Below, piece after piece: positions 37,288-45,709 of a DNA stretch of 64,000 nt (positions are counted from its first letter, which is position 1; every line of letters starts with the position of its first letter). The notes below the pieces were generated by a model that made no database searches, was not told the origin of the DNA, and saw only the letters and a list, made by a program, of their open reading frames with translations. The translations under genes were made by a program, and so were the position numbers. The DNA lies in the NCBI GenBank assembly GCA_021513715.1, contig CP084167.1, forward strand, positions 186,001 to 250,000, in the 5' to 3' direction. Source of the DNA: Candidatus Heimdallarchaeum endolithica. GTDB taxonomy: Archaea > Asgardarchaeota > Heimdallarchaeia > Heimdallarchaeales > Heimdallarchaeaceae.

Positions 37288-39351
37288 TTAATTTTTTTTG
37301 ACTTTAAACAGTTTCTCAACAAATGAATCAATATCTCTTAAAGCAAGTTCATCAATTTTACCGAAATATTTTTCTTTAAACAAGCTTTTTGAAGCTACAA
37401 AATTAACTAATTGATGCATCTTCCTACGTAATAAGAAACTATCTCTAACTGTAAGAATTACAATTGAAAACAAATTTTTGTAAAACTCAATCAAAAGTTT
37501 ATACTGCCCATGATCAACACTTAAAGACTTTGATTCTTGTGAATAGAATAATTCATCAAGTAAATGTCTTATTGCTGAAACAAAACCACCAAAAATCATA
37601 TCGTCACTTATATATAACTCTTCAGAGCGATAGGTTCGAATAGGGATACCGCTTGAATGAAAGATTAATACAGCTATTGTTATACTTTCAATAGGAGAAC
37701 CTAGTTTTTTAGTTTGTCTAATAAGAATTTGAAAAATTGTATCGATATCTTCCTTAAAATCAATATAAGCAGTTTCTGTTTCAGCAATAGTCTCTGAATT
37801 TAAACATTTACTAATCTCTGTTATATTTTCTTCATATTTATTAATAAGTTCTGGAAAATACTGTCTAGCTATATTCTCTCCAGTTTTCAATAAAAATAAA
37901 GAAGTTTCAAAGTCTAAAAGTATTTTTCTTATTTTAGCTCGAATTAAATATATCTGAGCAAGTTCTTTGAATTTCGCCTTTTCTTCTAAAAATGTGATTA
38001 TATCTTCTATACACTTGTCTGCTTCTATTACATCTTCCACTTTTGAAGCTAGATTATACTTCAAAAGAAGCAAAATTAATAGCAATACTAATGATTTTGA
38101 ACTTGTCCATTCATCACCTGTTCTATCTGCAATTCCAATTGCTTCATAAAGAAAAGACTGTGCTTTACCAAAGTTTTTTTTCAAAAATTCAATGAAACCT
38201 TTTAAATACAAATAAAAACTCTTATTTTGCGAATATAGATTATTATCTTTATTTTGAAAACTTGAAACAAGTAAAGATTCTGCTTTATTTACCTTTTTTA
38301 GATTTAAGAGATATTCAATATACTTGAGTTTTATTTGAAAAGAAAAACTATTTTCTACTTTAAAAAAGGAAAGTGATTCATCAAGCAAATCAAGGGATTT
38401 TTGAAACTTTTCATTAACAAAATAGTAATCAGCAAGCTTTGAAAGCAAGATACCTTGCAACGAAGAACTATAAGAAGCATATTTTCTTAAAAGGTTTAAT
38501 GATTTATCATAAAACAACTTTGCATCTTTAACATGTCCCATTTGAAGATAAAGATCTCCAATTTCAGAATTAACTTGAATAGCAAACCTTACTTCTTTTA
38601 ACATATCTGCAAGTGCAAGAGAACGCAAAAACAGATGTTGAGCTGTTGAAAAATTGTTTTTTCTTAATGCAATTAATGCAGACAGTCTAAGTTCCATTGA
38701 TTCTAAAATTCTATCTTCTAGTGTTCCTATAATTTCAGAAGTGTGAATAAGAAGATCTTTAGCATAAGAGATATGATTTTGTAGAAAATTTAAACTGATT
38801 TCAATAATTAAAATATAAGAATAAAAAAGTTTGAATAGAACTTTATGTTTTTCTCTATTTTCAATATCTTCAACAAGGAAACTATTAACTATAACATCTT
38901 TAGTTTCTCGAATATTGAATTCTTTTCCTGAATAAATATAATAAATAAGTTCAACACTAGTTAACAGTAGTTTCAATAAAGGATAGTTTGTTTTTTCTCT
39001 TAATTGATTCAATAAATTTTTATCTTTTCTAATGTCATCAGTGCTAGCAAGTTTTAGAAAAGCATACCATAAACCTATTTCAGCTGAATCAGTCTGTTTA
39101 TAGATCGTTTCTAGATTTTGTATATCTGATGTGTGGTATAATAGCCTACCTAGCGCAAGCATAAAATAAGAAGTGTGGTTATTTTCTTTACTAAAGATAT
39201 TAAGCAATAATGCTCTTATATCGTTTAGACTAGACATTTGGTTCAAAGAAGATAGTTTTTGAAATTGCTCTTTCTCATTATCATTAAATAACTTATAGAA
39301 TGGGAGTATTTCTTTGGGTATCTTTACATCTTGATTCAATATATGAGACAA
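37288..39351 (-). CDS. TPR solenoid protein with C-terminal longin-like domain (paralogue B)
   Basis: 687 residues, same order as its neighbour: helical N-terminus, TPR-like repeats (about 200-520, e.g. AIQVNSEIGDLYLQMGHVKDAKLFYDKSLNLL), and a longin-like C-terminus with HSSGIPIRTY, DDMIFGGFVSAIRHLLDELF, KLLIEF and FSIVILTVRDSFLLRRKMHQL. The last motif SFLLRRK / SFILRRK is shared by both paralogues. 81 bp separates them, so a tandem duplication within one operon (B before A) is likely. The two proteins could dimerise through the C-terminal domains. No GTPase gene is adjacent. Confidence 0.72.
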   Translation of the reverse strand: MSHILNQDVKIPKEILPFYKLFNDNEKEQFQKLSSLNQMSSLNDIRALLLNIFSKENNHTSYFMLALGRLLYHTSDIQNLETIYKQTDSAEIGLWYAFLKLASTDDIRKDKNLLNQLREKTNYPLLKLLLTSVELIYYIYSGKEFNIRETKDVIVNSFLVEDIENREKHKVLFKLFYSYILIIEISLNFLQNHISYAKDLLIHTSEIIGTLEDRILESMELRLSALIALRKNNFSTAQHLFLRSLALADMLKEVRFAIQVNSEIGDLYLQMGHVKDAKLFYDKSLNLLRKYASYSSSLQGILLSKLADYYFVNEKFQKSLDLLDESLSFFKVENSFSFQIKLKYIEYLLNLKKVNKAESLLVSSFQNKDNNLYSQNKSFYLYLKGFIEFLKKNFGKAQSFLYEAIGIADRTGDEWTSSKSLVLLLILLLLKYNLASKVEDVIEADKCIEDIITFLEEKAKFKELAQIYLIRAKIRKILLDFETSLFLLKTGENIARQYFPELINKYEENITEISKCLNSETIAETETAYIDFKEDIDTIFQILIRQTKKLGSPIESITIAVLIFHSSGIPIRTYRSEELYISDDMIFGGFVSAIRHLLDELFYSQESKSLSVDHGQYKLLIEFYKNLFSIVILTVRDSFLLRRKMHQLVNFVASKSLFKEKYFGKIDELALRDIDSFVEKLFKVKKN

Positions 39352-39433
39352 ACATAAATAAAAAATAAAAAGATATCTGTAGTTTTTAGTATTTAAGAGA
39401 ATTTTTTTATCTTATAAATTTAAAAGAAAAATA

Positions 39434-41425
39434 ATGGAGATTAGAGGAGAAAATATATTTATTAATATTTTAAGAAAAATTAATAACCACAAAATTACAA
39501 TTAATGAATTAAAATCGATTCTATTGAAATTTTACTTTATTTTTCATTCCTCTTTATATTCTTCAAAACAAATTAATAAAGAAACATCGTTAATAGAACT
39601 AATCAATTTAAGTCAAGATGATAAGCTTATACTTATTTCACTAGAGAAATTTGCTGTTCTAAAAAAAGAGTTTCCATTTAGTGTTTTTGAACAGATAGAA
39701 AATATAGTAAAAACACAGAGTGAAATTGAAATATTACAACTAATCCAAGAAAAAGCAAGATTAACAGGACAATATTTTACCAACAAGCATTTAGTGAAAA
39801 GGGTCTATAAATTATTGGACTTTTTTAACAAATCCTCTACAAAAACTAGGACAGTTATTGATATTTCCTCAGGAATAGGTGATTTTCTCTATCCAGCTTT
39901 TGAAGACCCATCTACTATTCCTTTTTCAGTAGAACTCGATCCAATTATTTTTGAGTTTCAAGTTTTTAAACTATTTTTTACATTACAGGATTATAGAAAA
40001 AGAAAATTACTACCTTTAATCACAATAAATGGAGACAGTATTTTTGGTTACAATGAAATTTTGATAAAGCAAATGTTAGAAAAAAAAGATACAAGTTTTT
40101 TGAAACTTTTATCTGAATTAAGAGAAAAAAGACAAGAAGCGATTTTTAGTAAGAAAGAACTTTCTTTTCAAATTATTAAAGAATGTTTAGAAAAAAGAAT
40201 TGAACTCTCAAAAAGGTATCCTTCCTTATCTAATTTTAATTTTTATATTTACTTCCCAGAGATTTTTTTTAATGAATCTCTTAAACTTCAGAAAAATTCT
40301 TTTGACTTTGTTATTGGAAATCCTCCATGGATAGAACACAAGAGAATCAATTATAAATATAAAGAATTCATGAGAAGAGAACCTTACAAAAGTAAAATCT
40401 TTGGAAAATATAATTTTGCCTTACCTTTTTTGATAATTGCAGAGAATCTATCCAAAGACAAAGTGGGGTTAGTATTACCTTTTGGAATCTTAACTGATTC
40501 TTATGGTAAAAAGTGGAGAAAACACCTTAGAGATTGTAGATACAATGTTGAAATTTACGCTGATTTAGACCATTCTTTTGATAATGTTTCAAATGAATTC
40601 TTCATGTTAATAATGCATTTTAAGAATAAATGCGATTATATCAAATTTTGTAAAGAAAAAGAAAAACATGAACTCAGAATAAATCATAATTTCATTTTCC
40701 CACCACTTTTCTTACTTTCTAATTTTTGTCCTGAAAATCAATGTGAAATCAGATCTCTCTTAGAAATTTTTCCTAAGTTAAGAGAGTATGCATTCATAAG
40801 AAGAGGATTAACGATAACAAAGAAATATAATGAAACATATAATAAAGAAAACAAATATTCAAATGAAATTAAATCTGTAGAAATAGTAAGACACAATATC
40901 TTTTCAAAGAATTACAAAGAAGGAGTTATAAATTTTGAAGTTTTTCCAGGAAAAGAAAAAATAGTTTATGACAAGAAAGTACTAGGCGCACCAGGAGATT
41001 TTCAAATATTTGAAAAACCAAAAATAGTTCGTAGGAATAGAGGAAAAAAGCATTTTATTGGTTTGGACTTAAAAGGTTACTATGTAAATGACATTTTTGA
41101 TATCATAATTCCTGATGAATATATAGATCTTTATGGCTTATTTGGTTATCTTTCTTCTTCATTTGTTCAATTTCTAGTAGAAAACTTTATTGTAAGAGAT
41201 ATAACTTCAAATCTTTTTAGAGAGTTACCTATTCCTTATCCTTCTTCTGATATCTGGGTAAAAATGAAAATTATTACAGAAAAATGGGTTAAATCAAATA
41301 AAGATTTTATTCAAGCTAAGATTTTTAGAAATAGTATTGATAAAGAAGTTTTTGATTATTTTAGATTATCACAAAAATTAACAAAAAAATGCTTTGAAAA
41401 AACTTCTCTTTATTGGATTGAATAA
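39434..41425 (+). CDS. Orphan N6-adenine DNA methyltransferase
   Basis: 663 residues. Class I methyltransferase with SAM-binding motif I DISSGIGDFL (about 143-152), acidic motif II (VELDP), and catalytic motif IV NPPW (VIGNPPWIEHKR, about 297-300). The order I then IV and the QYFTNKHLVKRV segment in front match the N-6 DNA methylases of type I/IIG systems and PglX. The C-terminal ~220 residues, with EIKSVEIVRHNIFSK and LSSSFVQFLVENF, are probably the target recognition domain. No nuclease, translocase or specificity subunit is adjacent, so it may be a solitary epigenetic enzyme or the remnant of a restriction system. Divergent from paralogue B. Confidence 0.8.
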   Translation: MEIRGENIFINILRKINNHKITINELKSILLKFYFIFHSSLYSSKQINKETSLIELINLSQDDKLILISLEKFAVLKKEFPFSVFEQIENIVKTQSEIEILQLIQEKARLTGQYFTNKHLVKRVYKLLDFFNKSSTKTRTVIDISSGIGDFLYPAFEDPSTIPFSVELDPIIFEFQVFKLFFTLQDYRKRKLLPLITINGDSIFGYNEILIKQMLEKKDTSFLKLLSELREKRQEAIFSKKELSFQIIKECLEKRIELSKRYPSLSNFNFYIYFPEIFFNESLKLQKNSFDFVIGNPPWIEHKRINYKYKEFMRREPYKSKIFGKYNFALPFLIIAENLSKDKVGLVLPFGILTDSYGKKWRKHLRDCRYNVEIYADLDHSFDNVSNEFFMLIMHFKNKCDYIKFCKEKEKHELRINHNFIFPPLFLLSNFCPENQCEIRSLLEIFPKLREYAFIRRGLTITKKYNETYNKENKYSNEIKSVEIVRHNIFSKNYKEGVINFEVFPGKEKIVYDKKVLGAPGDFQIFEKPKIVRRNRGKKHFIGLDLKGYYVNDIFDIIIPDEYIDLYGLFGYLSSSFVQFLVENFIVRDITSNLFRELPIPYPSSDIWVKMKIITEKWVKSNKDFIQAKIFRNSIDKEVFDYFRLSQKLTKKCFEKTSLYWIE

Positions 41426-41465
41426 TAGGGTTAAACAACAGAAACAATAGAGGAATATTAATAAT

Positions 41466-41657
41466 TTAATCATCGATTCTTTCAAAAATGGTTTCCAATT
41501 CTTCTTGATCTTCTACCATTCTTTCTTGAATGAGAAATTCACTAAGAGCGTCTACTATTAGCTCTGTTCGATTTTTATAATTCCCCTTCTCCATCATTTC
41601 TGCTATCCATTTCATCATAGCTTCTGTCACTTTAAATGTAATCAGCTTTTTTTTCAT
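41466..41657 (-). CDS. Ribbon-helix-helix transcription regulator
   Basis: 63 residues. MKKKLITFKVTEAMMKWIAEMMEKGNYKNRTELIVDALSEFL is a typical CopG/MetJ-type beta-ribbon followed by two helices (NRTELIVDAL is the second-helix signature). An acidic tail of 20 residues follows. GGGGT lies 4 nt before the ATG. A perfect 12-bp palindrome 36 bp upstream suggests autoregulation. No toxin-like gene is adjacent, so an antitoxin role is not supported. Confidence 0.85.
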   Translation of the reverse strand: MKKKLITFKVTEAMMKWIAEMMEKGNYKNRTELIVDALSEFLIQERMVEDQEELETIFERIDD

Positions 41658-41692
41658 CTTAACCCCATATTCAATCTTAGATATCTACTATA

Positions 41693-41704
41693 TCACAATT
41701 GTGA
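41693..41704. promoter_or_regulatory. Palindromic operator upstream of the RHH gene
   Basis: Perfect palindrome TCACAATTGTGA, 36-47 bp before the RHH start codon and downstream of AT-rich TATA-like DNA. Ribbon-helix-helix dimers bind such short palindromes, so it is a plausible autoregulatory site. Confidence 0.55.
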
Positions 41705-41828
41705 ATAGAAATAAATATGTTTTTGTCGTGAAGGAAATAGTATTAGCGCGGTATTACGAAAATTAATAAATAAAAAAATTATACAAAAGAATATTTTTTT
41801 TTGCGATTTTTTAAGATATTAAAATATC

Positions 41829-42944
41829 TTAATAATCTTCTTCATCTTTTAACGCTCTTGTTTTCCAACTAGAGTATTTGCTCATTATTTCTTCAAGATT
41901 TGAAGAAATACTTCTTGCCAAATCTGCCGCTTTAATTCTTTCTGCTTCATCTTTTTTATCATTATTAGAAGTTTGAATAATTGGTCTGGATTTGCTTTTT
42001 TCTATTTCTTTAACTATTTCCTCTTCTTTCTGTTCTTCAATTTTATTAAGCCATTTTTGGAAACGATTTAGTTCTTCTAGCTCTGAGCGATGATCTCTTA
42101 TCATTTGATATATCTCATTCCTTATTGGTCTAGAAGTATCCCAAATCATCTGCCAAAGCAAATCAGATTGGTATTCAGTTAATTTGTGGCCCATTCTTTT
42201 TCCTATCCAGTCAGCAAATTTCCAGAATTTCTCTGCTAAAATATCAGCTATTTTTTTTGATGCAGTTTTCTCATCATAGTTAATGCTTAACACAGTTTGT
42301 ACTCCTTCCAATTCTCTTACCACATATTTTCTAATGTAATCATATAAACGGGGAAAAGATTCAAGTTCTTCTTTTTCTTGAATTTGCTTATGTTCTGGAG
42401 TCTTTTCATCCACTTCAGCTTTTTTTGTTCTTATTTTTTGAACTAATTCATCTACAGAACTATAACCATTTTTCTTTGCTATCATTGCTAATGCAGAATT
42501 TATAGAATAAAGAAGGGTAGTTGGGTGTTCTAATTTTGATTCTTTGAGTAATTCTTCAACAGGTAGTTCTGAACCTATATTTCCTAAGGATAAAGCTGCT
42601 CTACTCTTTACTCTTACACTTGGGTCTTTTTTTAAGGAAACAAGTAAAGTTGTGATTGCTTGAGGAGAAGTAAACCTACCTAAAGCTCTAGCAGCAGCAA
42701 GTCTTATATCTTCATCGTCGTCCATCAAACAATAGATTAGTATCTCGATTGCTCTATGGTCTCCAATATCTGAAAGAGCAACAATAGCAGTGATTCTATT
42801 TTCTTTTATTTCTTGTTGAACACATTTAATTAGAGGTTCAACTCCTCTTTCATCCTTTAGTTCTCCAAGAGTAAGTATCGCATCTCTTCTAACTATTTGA
42901 TCAGAATCTTCTATTTGCTTGAGAACTTTTTTAATATTAACCAT
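41829..42944 (-). CDS. HEAT-repeat protein (PBS-lyase-like repeats)
   Basis: 371 residues. Residues about 1-150 contain four or five HEAT repeats of the phycocyanobilin-lyase type: DAILTLGELKDERGVEPLIKCV, AIVALSDIGDHRAIEILIYCL, AAARALGRFTSPQAITTLLVSL, RAALSLGNIGSELPVEELL. The remaining 200 residues are helical and charged with RPIIQTSNNDKK linker and no known domain. Such solenoids are scaffolds for protein contacts. Divergent from Taw1. Partner unknown. Confidence 0.75.
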   Translation of the reverse strand: MVNIKKVLKQIEDSDQIVRRDAILTLGELKDERGVEPLIKCVQQEIKENRITAIVALSDIGDHRAIEILIYCLMDDDEDIRLAAARALGRFTSPQAITTLLVSLKKDPSVRVKSRAALSLGNIGSELPVEELLKESKLEHPTTLLYSINSALAMIAKKNGYSSVDELVQKIRTKKAEVDEKTPEHKQIQEKEELESFPRLYDYIRKYVVRELEGVQTVLSINYDEKTASKKIADILAEKFWKFADWIGKRMGHKLTEYQSDLLWQMIWDTSRPIRNEIYQMIRDHRSELEELNRFQKWLNKIEEQKEEEIVKEIEKSKSRPIIQTSNNDKKDEAERIKAADLARSISSNLEEIMSKYSSWKTRALKDEEDY

Positions 42945-43073
42945 ATCATTATGTTTTAATTTTTTAAATATTTTAATCTATTGTTTTCCTTTGTTACTTT
43001 ACAGCAAAATAAAATGTAAAAAGATTTTTCAATAAAGGGAAAGTCTAAAAATATGAAAAAATAAGTAAATCTA

Positions 43074-44039
43074 ATGAGTGCAAATACTAACATTATTCCT
43101 CCTAAATTAAAAGAGAAACTAGAAAAACAGCAATATAGAATAGCTGGAAATCACTCTGCAGTAAAAATATGTACATGGTTAAAGCATGCATTAAAGGGAG
43201 AAGGTTTTTGCTATAAACAGCAATTTTATGGTATAGCTTCTCATCGTTGTTTGCAGTGTACTCCTGCAACAATTTGGTGTAATCTAAAATGTATATTTTG
43301 TTGGAGAAGCGCATCATGGTACAATAAAGAGTTAATGAGAGGAAAAGTTGACAAACCAGAATACATTATTAATCAAATGATAGAACACCAAAGAAGATTA
43401 ATTTCAGGTTTCAAGAATCATCCAAAAGTTGATCCTAAACTATACGAAGAAGCTTACAACCCAAAACATGCAGCAATTTCTTTAAGTGGAGAACCAACTT
43501 TTTACCCCTTATTACCTGAATTAATCCAAGAGTTCCATGACCGTGATATGACGACTTTTCTGGTAACTAATGGTACTAATCCTGAAATGTTAAAAAAACT
43601 CGACCCTCTTCCAACTCAACTTTATGTTACTCTAATAGCCCCAACCGAAGATAGTTTTAAAAAAACAGCTCGTCCTTCTTTTTCAAAGTTATGGAATAAA
43701 GTAATGGAAACAATCGAACTTCTTCCTTCACTTGATACTAGAAAAGTTGTTAGATTAACTCTAGTAGATGAAAACTATAACATGGTAGAACCAAAAGCTT
43801 TTGCAGACTTATTTTTGAAATCAGAAGCACATTTTCTAGAAGTAAAGGGTTTTATGAGTGTGGGAGACGCTAGAAAAAGACTTCCTTACGAAATCATGCC
43901 TAGATTTCCAAAAATATATGAATTTGCAAAGAAAATTATAGAAAATACAGAACTATCTATTATTGATACAAAAGAAGATTCAGCAGTAACATTAATAGCA
44001 AAAAAAGATTATAGCTGGAGAAAAAATTTAGGAAAATAG
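43074..44039 (+). CDS. taw1: tRNA 4-demethylwyosine synthase (Taw1/TYW1), radical SAM
   Basis: Forms the tricyclic imidazo-purine at G37 of tRNA-Phe from N1-methylguanosine and pyruvate. 321 residues, typical of archaeal Taw1 which lacks the eukaryotic flavodoxin domain. Radical-SAM cluster C69-x3-C73-x2-C76 (WCNLKCIFCW); Cys 33, 46 and 59/62 would supply the second 4Fe-4S cluster. SLSGEPTFYP is the conserved GGEP-type SAM contact. An ATG start with TAAATCT upstream. Divergent from the HEAT gene; the remaining wyosine pathway genes are not in the window. Confidence 0.92.
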   Translation: MSANTNIIPPKLKEKLEKQQYRIAGNHSAVKICTWLKHALKGEGFCYKQQFYGIASHRCLQCTPATIWCNLKCIFCWRSASWYNKELMRGKVDKPEYIINQMIEHQRRLISGFKNHPKVDPKLYEEAYNPKHAAISLSGEPTFYPLLPELIQEFHDRDMTTFLVTNGTNPEMLKKLDPLPTQLYVTLIAPTEDSFKKTARPSFSKLWNKVMETIELLPSLDTRKVVRLTLVDENYNMVEPKAFADLFLKSEAHFLEVKGFMSVGDARKRLPYEIMPRFPKIYEFAKKIIENTELSIIDTKEDSAVTLIAKKDYSWRKNLGK

Positions 44040-44047
44040 GTAATTCT

Positions 44048-44443
44048 TTACCTATCCAAAAGTGATTTCACAGATATTTGATCTAAGAAACCATGACGAG
44101 ACTTATCGCTAATCCAGTTTTGGGCAGCAAAATCACTAGTGAATACTTCGCATTTAGTTTTAATGTCTTTATTCTTTATCTTAAATTTCTTTTTTCCAAG
44201 AAAAGCAATGTTAGTAATTATTTCCCCTCTCTCTGCAAGTTTATCAGCAATAACTGCAGAAACATTATTAGCTGTATTTTTATCATAACTTGATAAATCA
44301 ATTAAGTAGAATAATCGTTTTTGAGTATTCCCTATCTGTTCATCCAGACATCTATCTAATTCATCAACCATCTTGTCATTAAATTCGCCTTCAAACTTCA
44401 TTCTAACTATAACTTGAGATAGATATTGTACATGAATAGTCAT
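44048..44443 (-). CDS. STAS/SpoIIAA-like protein
   Basis: 131 residues from the chosen ATG at 44443, which has GAGAGGT 7 nt upstream; a longer frame from 44503 lacks such a site and adds a cysteine-rich stretch overlapping nearby promoter DNA. Alternating strands and helices (VIVRMKFEGEFNDKMVDELDRCLDEQIG..RLFYLIDLSSYDKNTANNVSAVIADKLAERGEI) match the STAS/SpoIIAA fold found in regulators and membrane-associated lipid-binding proteins. No obvious phosphorylatable Ser after DLSS beyond those two. Function unknown. Confidence 0.6.
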   Translation of the reverse strand: MTIHVQYLSQVIVRMKFEGEFNDKMVDELDRCLDEQIGNTQKRLFYLIDLSSYDKNTANNVSAVIADKLAERGEIITNIAFLGKKKFKIKNKDIKTKCEVFTSDFAAQNWISDKSRHGFLDQISVKSLLDR

Positions 44444-44514
44444 ATGTAAACCTCTCAACAATAACTGTTTAGAAGAAAATCCACAAAAGCATTTAAAAAG
44501 CATTTGATTAGAAC

Positions 44515-45039
44515 ATGATTAACAAAATGAATGAAATGGAAAACGATTATAAAAAGGAGAAAAAAAGTTTAAATCCTCAAATAAAAAGAAGATTCATAAG
44601 ATTCTCTATAGTTAGTCTAGGTGGTTTAGCTATTAATGAACTTATTATTTTTATTATGCTTAAAATACTTAATCAAATCGCAGAAGAAGATTTATTATTC
44701 ACAATAGGAAAAATAAAAATAGAAAAAATTATCATTTCAACTTTTCTTGCAATAATAATAGTAACAATTTACAATTTTGTTCTAAATAAAATATGGACTT
44801 TTAAAGAAAAAGAAGAAGGAATTGAAGTAAATGTTTTTACTCAATTTATCAAATTTAGTATAGTAGGAGCTTCAGGAACTCTAGTAAACTTAGGTGTAGT
44901 TTATTTATTGGCAACAATAATGAATATTAATGAATATGTATCTACAAGTATTGCATTCATACTATCAGTAATAAATAACTACATTTTTAATGAAATATGG
45001 ACTTTTAATGTAAAAAATAAAAATATGAGAAAGATTTGA
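44515..45039 (+). CDS. GtrA-like membrane protein
   Basis: 174 residues with four predicted helices in two similar pairs: RFSIVSLGGLAINELIIFIMLK...NFVLNKIWTFK and KFSIVGASGTLVNLGVVYLL...SVINNYIFNEIWTF. The GtrA signature, RF-x-x-G..G..-N and N-KxWTF, is present in both repeats. Such proteins help flip undecaprenyl/dolichyl-linked sugars for cell-surface glycan or lipid modification. A hydrophilic N-tail of ~35 residues precedes the first helix. The next downstream DNA holds the beta-helix pseudogene. Confidence 0.85.
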   Translation: MINKMNEMENDYKKEKKSLNPQIKRRFIRFSIVSLGGLAINELIIFIMLKILNQIAEEDLLFTIGKIKIEKIIISTFLAIIIVTIYNFVLNKIWTFKEKEEGIEVNVFTQFIKFSIVGASGTLVNLGVVYLLATIMNINEYVSTSIAFILSVINNYIFNEIWTFNVKNKNMRKI

Positions 45040-45150
45040 ATATATTGTTTTAGACATCTTTAACTAGAAGATAATTCATTTTTTAGCCATTTCTTTTAAA
45101 AAATACTTTTATAGTTATAAACGCATAATTAACTAGTTTATTTTCTGGAA

Positions 45151-45548
45151 GTGAATATTTTGAAAAATAAACTAAAAATTTTATTTTTTTTATATTTATA
45201 ATAAGTACAAGTAGTTTTCTTATTATAAAAAATGACACTATAGAAATCAAAAAATCAATTTTAACTAAAACAGAAGAAAAAATAAAACTTTCTTCCTTAC
45301 TTACTGATCATTCACCAATAGAAATAACCTCAAACAGCGATTTTAGTTCTTTTTCTGGTTCAGGAACAAAAAATGACCCTTAAATCATCGAAGGATATAA
45401 TATTACAACGACTAAAAAATACGCAATTTATGTTCATGAATTTCAAGAGTGTAGAGATGTAGCAGTACAACTTTATGAACAAGGATATAACAAAAAAAAC
45501 TTGAAAGAGATATTTACTGAATTTTACTTTCTTTTGTATAAAAAATAA
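45151..45548 (+). pseudogene. Decayed right-handed beta-helix surface protein
   Basis: A GTG-initiated signal peptide (NILKNKLKILFFLYL) runs into a stop after 16 codons; a shift of frame restores the hydrophobic continuation IISTSSFLII and then the reading SDFSSFSGSGTKNDP, ended by TAA. After this stop IIEGYNITTTKKYAIYVH continues in frame. GSGTKNDP-[YF]-IIEGYNIT is the N-terminal repeat motif of parallel beta-helix (NosD-type) secreted proteins common in Asgard archaea; here the Tyr codon is replaced by TAA. So one frameshift and one nonsense mutation, and only the first ~130 codons remain. The intergenic interval 45040-45523 is otherwise empty. Confidence 0.7.
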
Positions 45549-45709
45549 ATAAATAGTGAGACTGTAACAAAGGTAAAGATCAAATAATATACTTCATCAT
45601 ACTTAAACCATAAAAATAATCCCAAAACGATAGTAAGTATGGAAACAAGTAAAAGCAAAAAATTTTCTTTTAATAATTGAGATTTTTCTTGTTTTTGTTC
45701 CTTATTCAT
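45524..45709 (-). CDS. Small membrane protein with two helices
   Basis: 61 residues: a charged N-tail (MNKEQKQEKSQLLKEN) followed by two hydrophobic helices, LLLLVSILTIVLGLFLW and YLIFTFVTVSLFIYFLY, ending KRK. Its ATG overlaps the stop of the 587-residue gene (ATGA), indicating translational coupling as third gene of the AOR operon. No family recognised. The 3' end runs 25 bp into the beta-helix pseudogene on the opposite strand. Confidence 0.6.
   Translation of the reverse strand: MNKEQKQEKSQLLKENFLLLLVSILTIVLGLFLWFKYDEVYYLIFTFVTVSLFIYFLYKRK

Noticed and set aside
39434..41657. Toxin-antitoxin pair of the RHH gene
   Set aside because: The RHH protein is antitoxin-like in size, but the neighbouring gene is a DNA methyltransferase and no toxin-sized partner is adjacent.
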